This document shows, piece after piece, positions 61,275 through 64,000 of a DNA stretch of 64,000 nucleotides. This DNA is from Moringa oleifera. Taxonomy: Eukaryota; Streptophyta; Magnoliopsida; Brassicales; Moringaceae. The notes under the pieces are model-generated. The model was not told the DNA's origin. It did not search any database and saw only the letters and a list, made by a program, of their open reading frames with translations. Position 1 is the stretch's first letter. Each line of letters begins with the position of its first letter. Position numbers and translations under genes: made by a program. Location of the stretch: assembly GCA_021397835.1 (NCBI GenBank), contig JAJFZO010000579.1, positions 3,363,001 through 3,427,000 of the forward strand, written 5' to 3'.

Positions 61275-61587
61275 ATTGGTGCCAAAGGAATAGCTCTCAT
61301 CTTTCTGAGTCTAATTTGCAGCTTCATTCTGCCTTGGGTATCTCGTCGTTCAGAAAGAGACGCATTACTACAAAGCCAATAGCTTAGAGATGGGCAGTAT
61401 CTGGCTTCAGCTTTCGGCCCCTTCAGGTTAAGATTTGTCATGTATCCTTGGGGATCTGGACAGTGTTACTTAGGTATAAGCTATGATACAAAAAAGTGGC
61501 AGGCGAATTCATTCTACTACTCTAACAAAGAGGATAAGGTGGTGTGGGTTGCCAGCAGAAACACCCCAATCTCTAACAATTCTTGCC
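61275..61587 (+). pseudogene. Orphan 5' fragment of an A-type S-RLK lectin exon
   Basis: About 104 codons align in one frame with the start of gene 2: signal peptide (GAKGIALIFLSLICSFILPW), the lectin start, and WVASRNTPISNN. The start codon is ATT, and one internal TAG (near 61383) interrupts it. It ends abruptly near 61587. It is oriented opposite to the neighbouring pseudogene. Confidence 0.82.
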
Positions 61588-62474
61588 GAGAAAAAATAAT
61601 GTAAAAAATTTCTTTGAAATGTGCTATAAGTTATCCCTTGTAGAAAAATCTCACATCTGAAAAAAGGACATTTTTGAGTGATGTATAAAGGGTGAAATTT
61701 TACTTACACCTCACTTTTACTGAAGGAGGGAAGAGACAAGCCCACCACGGGCATAAGCTGTTGCCTCCGGCTTTGTCGAGCCGAGCTTGGATCGGAGCTT
61801 GGGGCACCTATACATATATATATATATATTTATTTTTTTATAGGCCCAATCAGCACAGACATATCAGTACCACCTTAGCAAATTAGATCGAATATTCAGT
61901 TGCCAGCATTCGAGCCCGCTCATCCACCCACTAATGTTTGGATAAGATCACTTTGCCTAGTCAACATACTAGATATAGTGACCTACCACACAGCATGCAT
62001 GTAGGCATCTTATCCTCCCGTACTAGACTATATCCTCCTCTCAAAAGCTTACTTGCTTCCATTATAAAACCTCTTTCCTCCCATTCTCCAAATCACACGA
62101 AAGCTTCAAGCTTTCTACTACCTTCTCATCTCCTCCTCTCCTCTTTTTCCGTTAGCCCTATATTTCTAGTTTTTAATTTTTGGATTTTTTAAAAAAAAGA
62201 GAAATAAAATTTTATTTTATTTATTTTATTTGGATTTCGAGCAAGTTGAGGAAAGTGTAGCATTTTCAGATATCTATTATGTATAAAAGATCTGAGATAG
62301 AGATATTTGGGCTATTCTATCCTGGAAACAACGAGACTATAAACTGCTACACACTAAGGGCAGAGTCGTAAAACATTTTAAAAAGAACAACCTGGTTCAC
62401 GACTCAGCCTACTAAAATTTTGATTATATCTTTCTTGTCTATTATTTATTTCAAGTGATACAGTTACTGTTGCC
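61588..62474. other. Unassigned stretch, probably retrotransposon LTR or leader
   Basis: No gene seen. It contains a TA microsatellite near 61813-61830, several CT-rich tracts (62080-62150), and A/T runs. Because a Copia gag starts at 62475, part of it is likely the 5' LTR and leader of that element, but no second LTR is in the window and the boundaries cannot be drawn. Confidence 0.4.
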
Positions 62475-64000
62475 ATGTCTGCTATTATTTCTATTGCTGA
62501 AATAATATCTACTAGTGCTAATTTAAATAAATCATTTTGTTTTGAGAGAGCTCATTTCAAAAGAAGGTGACTTATGTAATTCATATAGGTAAACCTGTTT
62601 TATCTTATGAATCTACAGATACTGACAAGAAAAGTCTTGAATCATAGGTAAAAAATGATTTTTTGTGCAAGATTTTATTTTGAATGAATTATTTGATGAT
62701 CTCTATGACTATTATAATTCTTATAAGTCTGCTAAGGAGATATAGGAAGTACTTCAATAGAAGTATGATACTAAGGAGGTCGAAGTTAAGAAATTTACAG
62801 TGAGTAGATATATGAGGTTCATGATGACTAATGATAAGTTTATGGAGACTCAGTCATATGAACTACAGAAAATAGTGCATGAGATCATTTCAAAGCGTAT
62901 GCTTTTACCTGAGCAATTTGTGATAGATAAATTACCCATAGTTGGAAAGATTTTATAAAGAATATTCTTATGCATAAGAGAGAAGAAGTGCTCATTGTCT
63001 CCAACAATGTGGCCAACAAAAGGTCCTCTGTGATTTTGAAACCAAAAGGAAAGAACATGAAGAGTCAAAATCAAAACACCAACCAAATTTGAAACAATCA
63101 GAATATGAACCCCTTACAAAACAGATCTAAACCACCTAGGAAAATAACACATTCATGTGTTATAAGTGTAACAAGCCCAATCATATGGCCAAGAACTGCC
63201 GAAATAAGACTCCTCCTGCTCCATAGGTGAACCTAACTAAAGAGCAATTGATGACTATGATCTCTGAGGTTAATCTCCCTGGAGGATCTAAGGGGTGGTG
63301 GGTGGACACTGGCGCTTCTTGCCACATCTTTTATGACAAAGATCTGTTCAAGTCCTATTCTCTAGCTGAGGATAAGAGAGTGATGTTGAGAGATTCTTAC
63401 TCCAGTATTGTTGCTGGTACTAGTGAGGTGGAATTAAGGTTTACCTCTGGAAAGACCGTTGTATTGAAGGATGTTCTACACACTCTAAAGATGTGAATAA
63501 GCGGTTAATTTAGAACATGAGTAGTTTAGGACTCATCCCCAAATTGTGTGTAGATGATTTTGAGAAATGTGAATACTGTATGCAAGCTAAGATTACAAAA
63601 ACACCACATAGGGCCAGTACTTAGAGAAACTGAACCCATGAATTAATTCATTCTGACATTTATGAATTTGATAGTGTTTTAACAAGAAATGAAAAAAGAT
63701 ATTTTGTAACATTCATAAATGATTATTCCAATTACATTTATGTGTATCTCATGAAAAATAAAAGTAAAGCATTTTACATGTTTAAGTTAGTCTTAACTGA
63801 AGTAGAAACTCAGTATAATAAATATGTAAAAAGACTATAAAGTGATAGAAGTATTGAGCATGATTCTTGTCTCTTTATTGAATTTTGTAAGACTAAAGAA
63901 ATACTACTACATGAAAAAACTGCGCCATATTCTCCTGAAATGAATGGCAAAGCTGAAAGAAAAAACAAGACGCTCATTAAATTAGTAGTAGCCATCCTAT
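62475..64000 (+). mobile_element. Degenerate Ty1/Copia element (Copia 5), cut by the window end
   Basis: Gag begins near 62475 (MSAIISIAEIIS) and continues in shifting frames. A zinc-knuckle relic lies near 63150-63200. Protease is open at 63227-63496 (WVDTGASCH). After a deletion, integrase blocks run from about 63500 (KCEYCMQAK, HSDIYEFD, YSPEMNGKAERKNKT) to the edge. Stops are frequent. Confidence 0.78.
63227..63496 (+). pseudogene. Copia 5 protease fragment
   Basis: The open frame includes the active-site motif WWVDTGASCHIFYDKDLFKS and the tail ELRFTSGKTVVLKDVLHTLK. Directly after it the sequence jumps to the NKRLI segment just before integrase, so the region linking protease to integrase is missing and the frame shifts. 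Confidence 0.75.

Overview
This window looks like a nuclear region of a eudicot plant, probably a woody rosid. The evidence is AT-rich DNA, receptor kinases split into seven exons with GT-AG introns, and nested plant LTR retrotransposons of the Athila, Tat and Tork types with plant tRNA primer sites. I saw no tRNA, rRNA or CRISPR array. The species cannot be fixed from the sequence alone.

The host content is a tandem cluster of G-type lectin S-receptor-like kinases (S-RLKs; lectin, S-locus glycoprotein and PAN ectodomain, membrane span, Ser/Thr kinase). Three copies read as intact: gene 1 (minus, 14278-17754, 817 aa), gene 5 (plus, 29383-32291, 777 aa) and gene 2 (minus, 46971-50430, 817 aa). 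The rest are wrecks: a plus-strand pseudogene at 24556-28512 with a retrotransposon in its last exon, a lone exon 7 at 42546-42842 fused to a truncated plus-strand copy at 42889-44193, a minus-strand pseudogene at 58045-60360, and an inverted 5' exon fragment at 61275-61587. A-type (minus) and B-type (plus) members seem to have formed head-to-head pairs. Shared intergenic blocks recur beside each copy, so the locus grew by repeated segmental duplication.

Retrotransposons fill the spaces. From left to right: a Tat-type Gypsy remnant (1-2676 plus 12216-12346), split by a young Athila element with 1209-bp LTRs (2677-12215, TSD TCACC); a decayed Copia on the minus strand (19879-24348); a gag-protease-only Copia derivative (26061-28376, TSD GTTTC) inside an S-RLK exon; a deleted Copia (34070-41881, minus) that holds a nearly full-length Tork-type Copia (36104-41144, TSD TCAGC); a second Tat-type copy (51691-56107); and the start of another degenerate Copia (62475 to the window end).

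The nesting gives a relative history. The Tat element was in place before the segment carrying it and its neighbouring S-RLK was duplicated. Athila then entered only one of the two copies. The surviving S-RLKs keep nearly identical kinase exons, while their lectin exon has diverged. Gene 5 has lost the Arg of the HRD motif and needs a GC splice donor.
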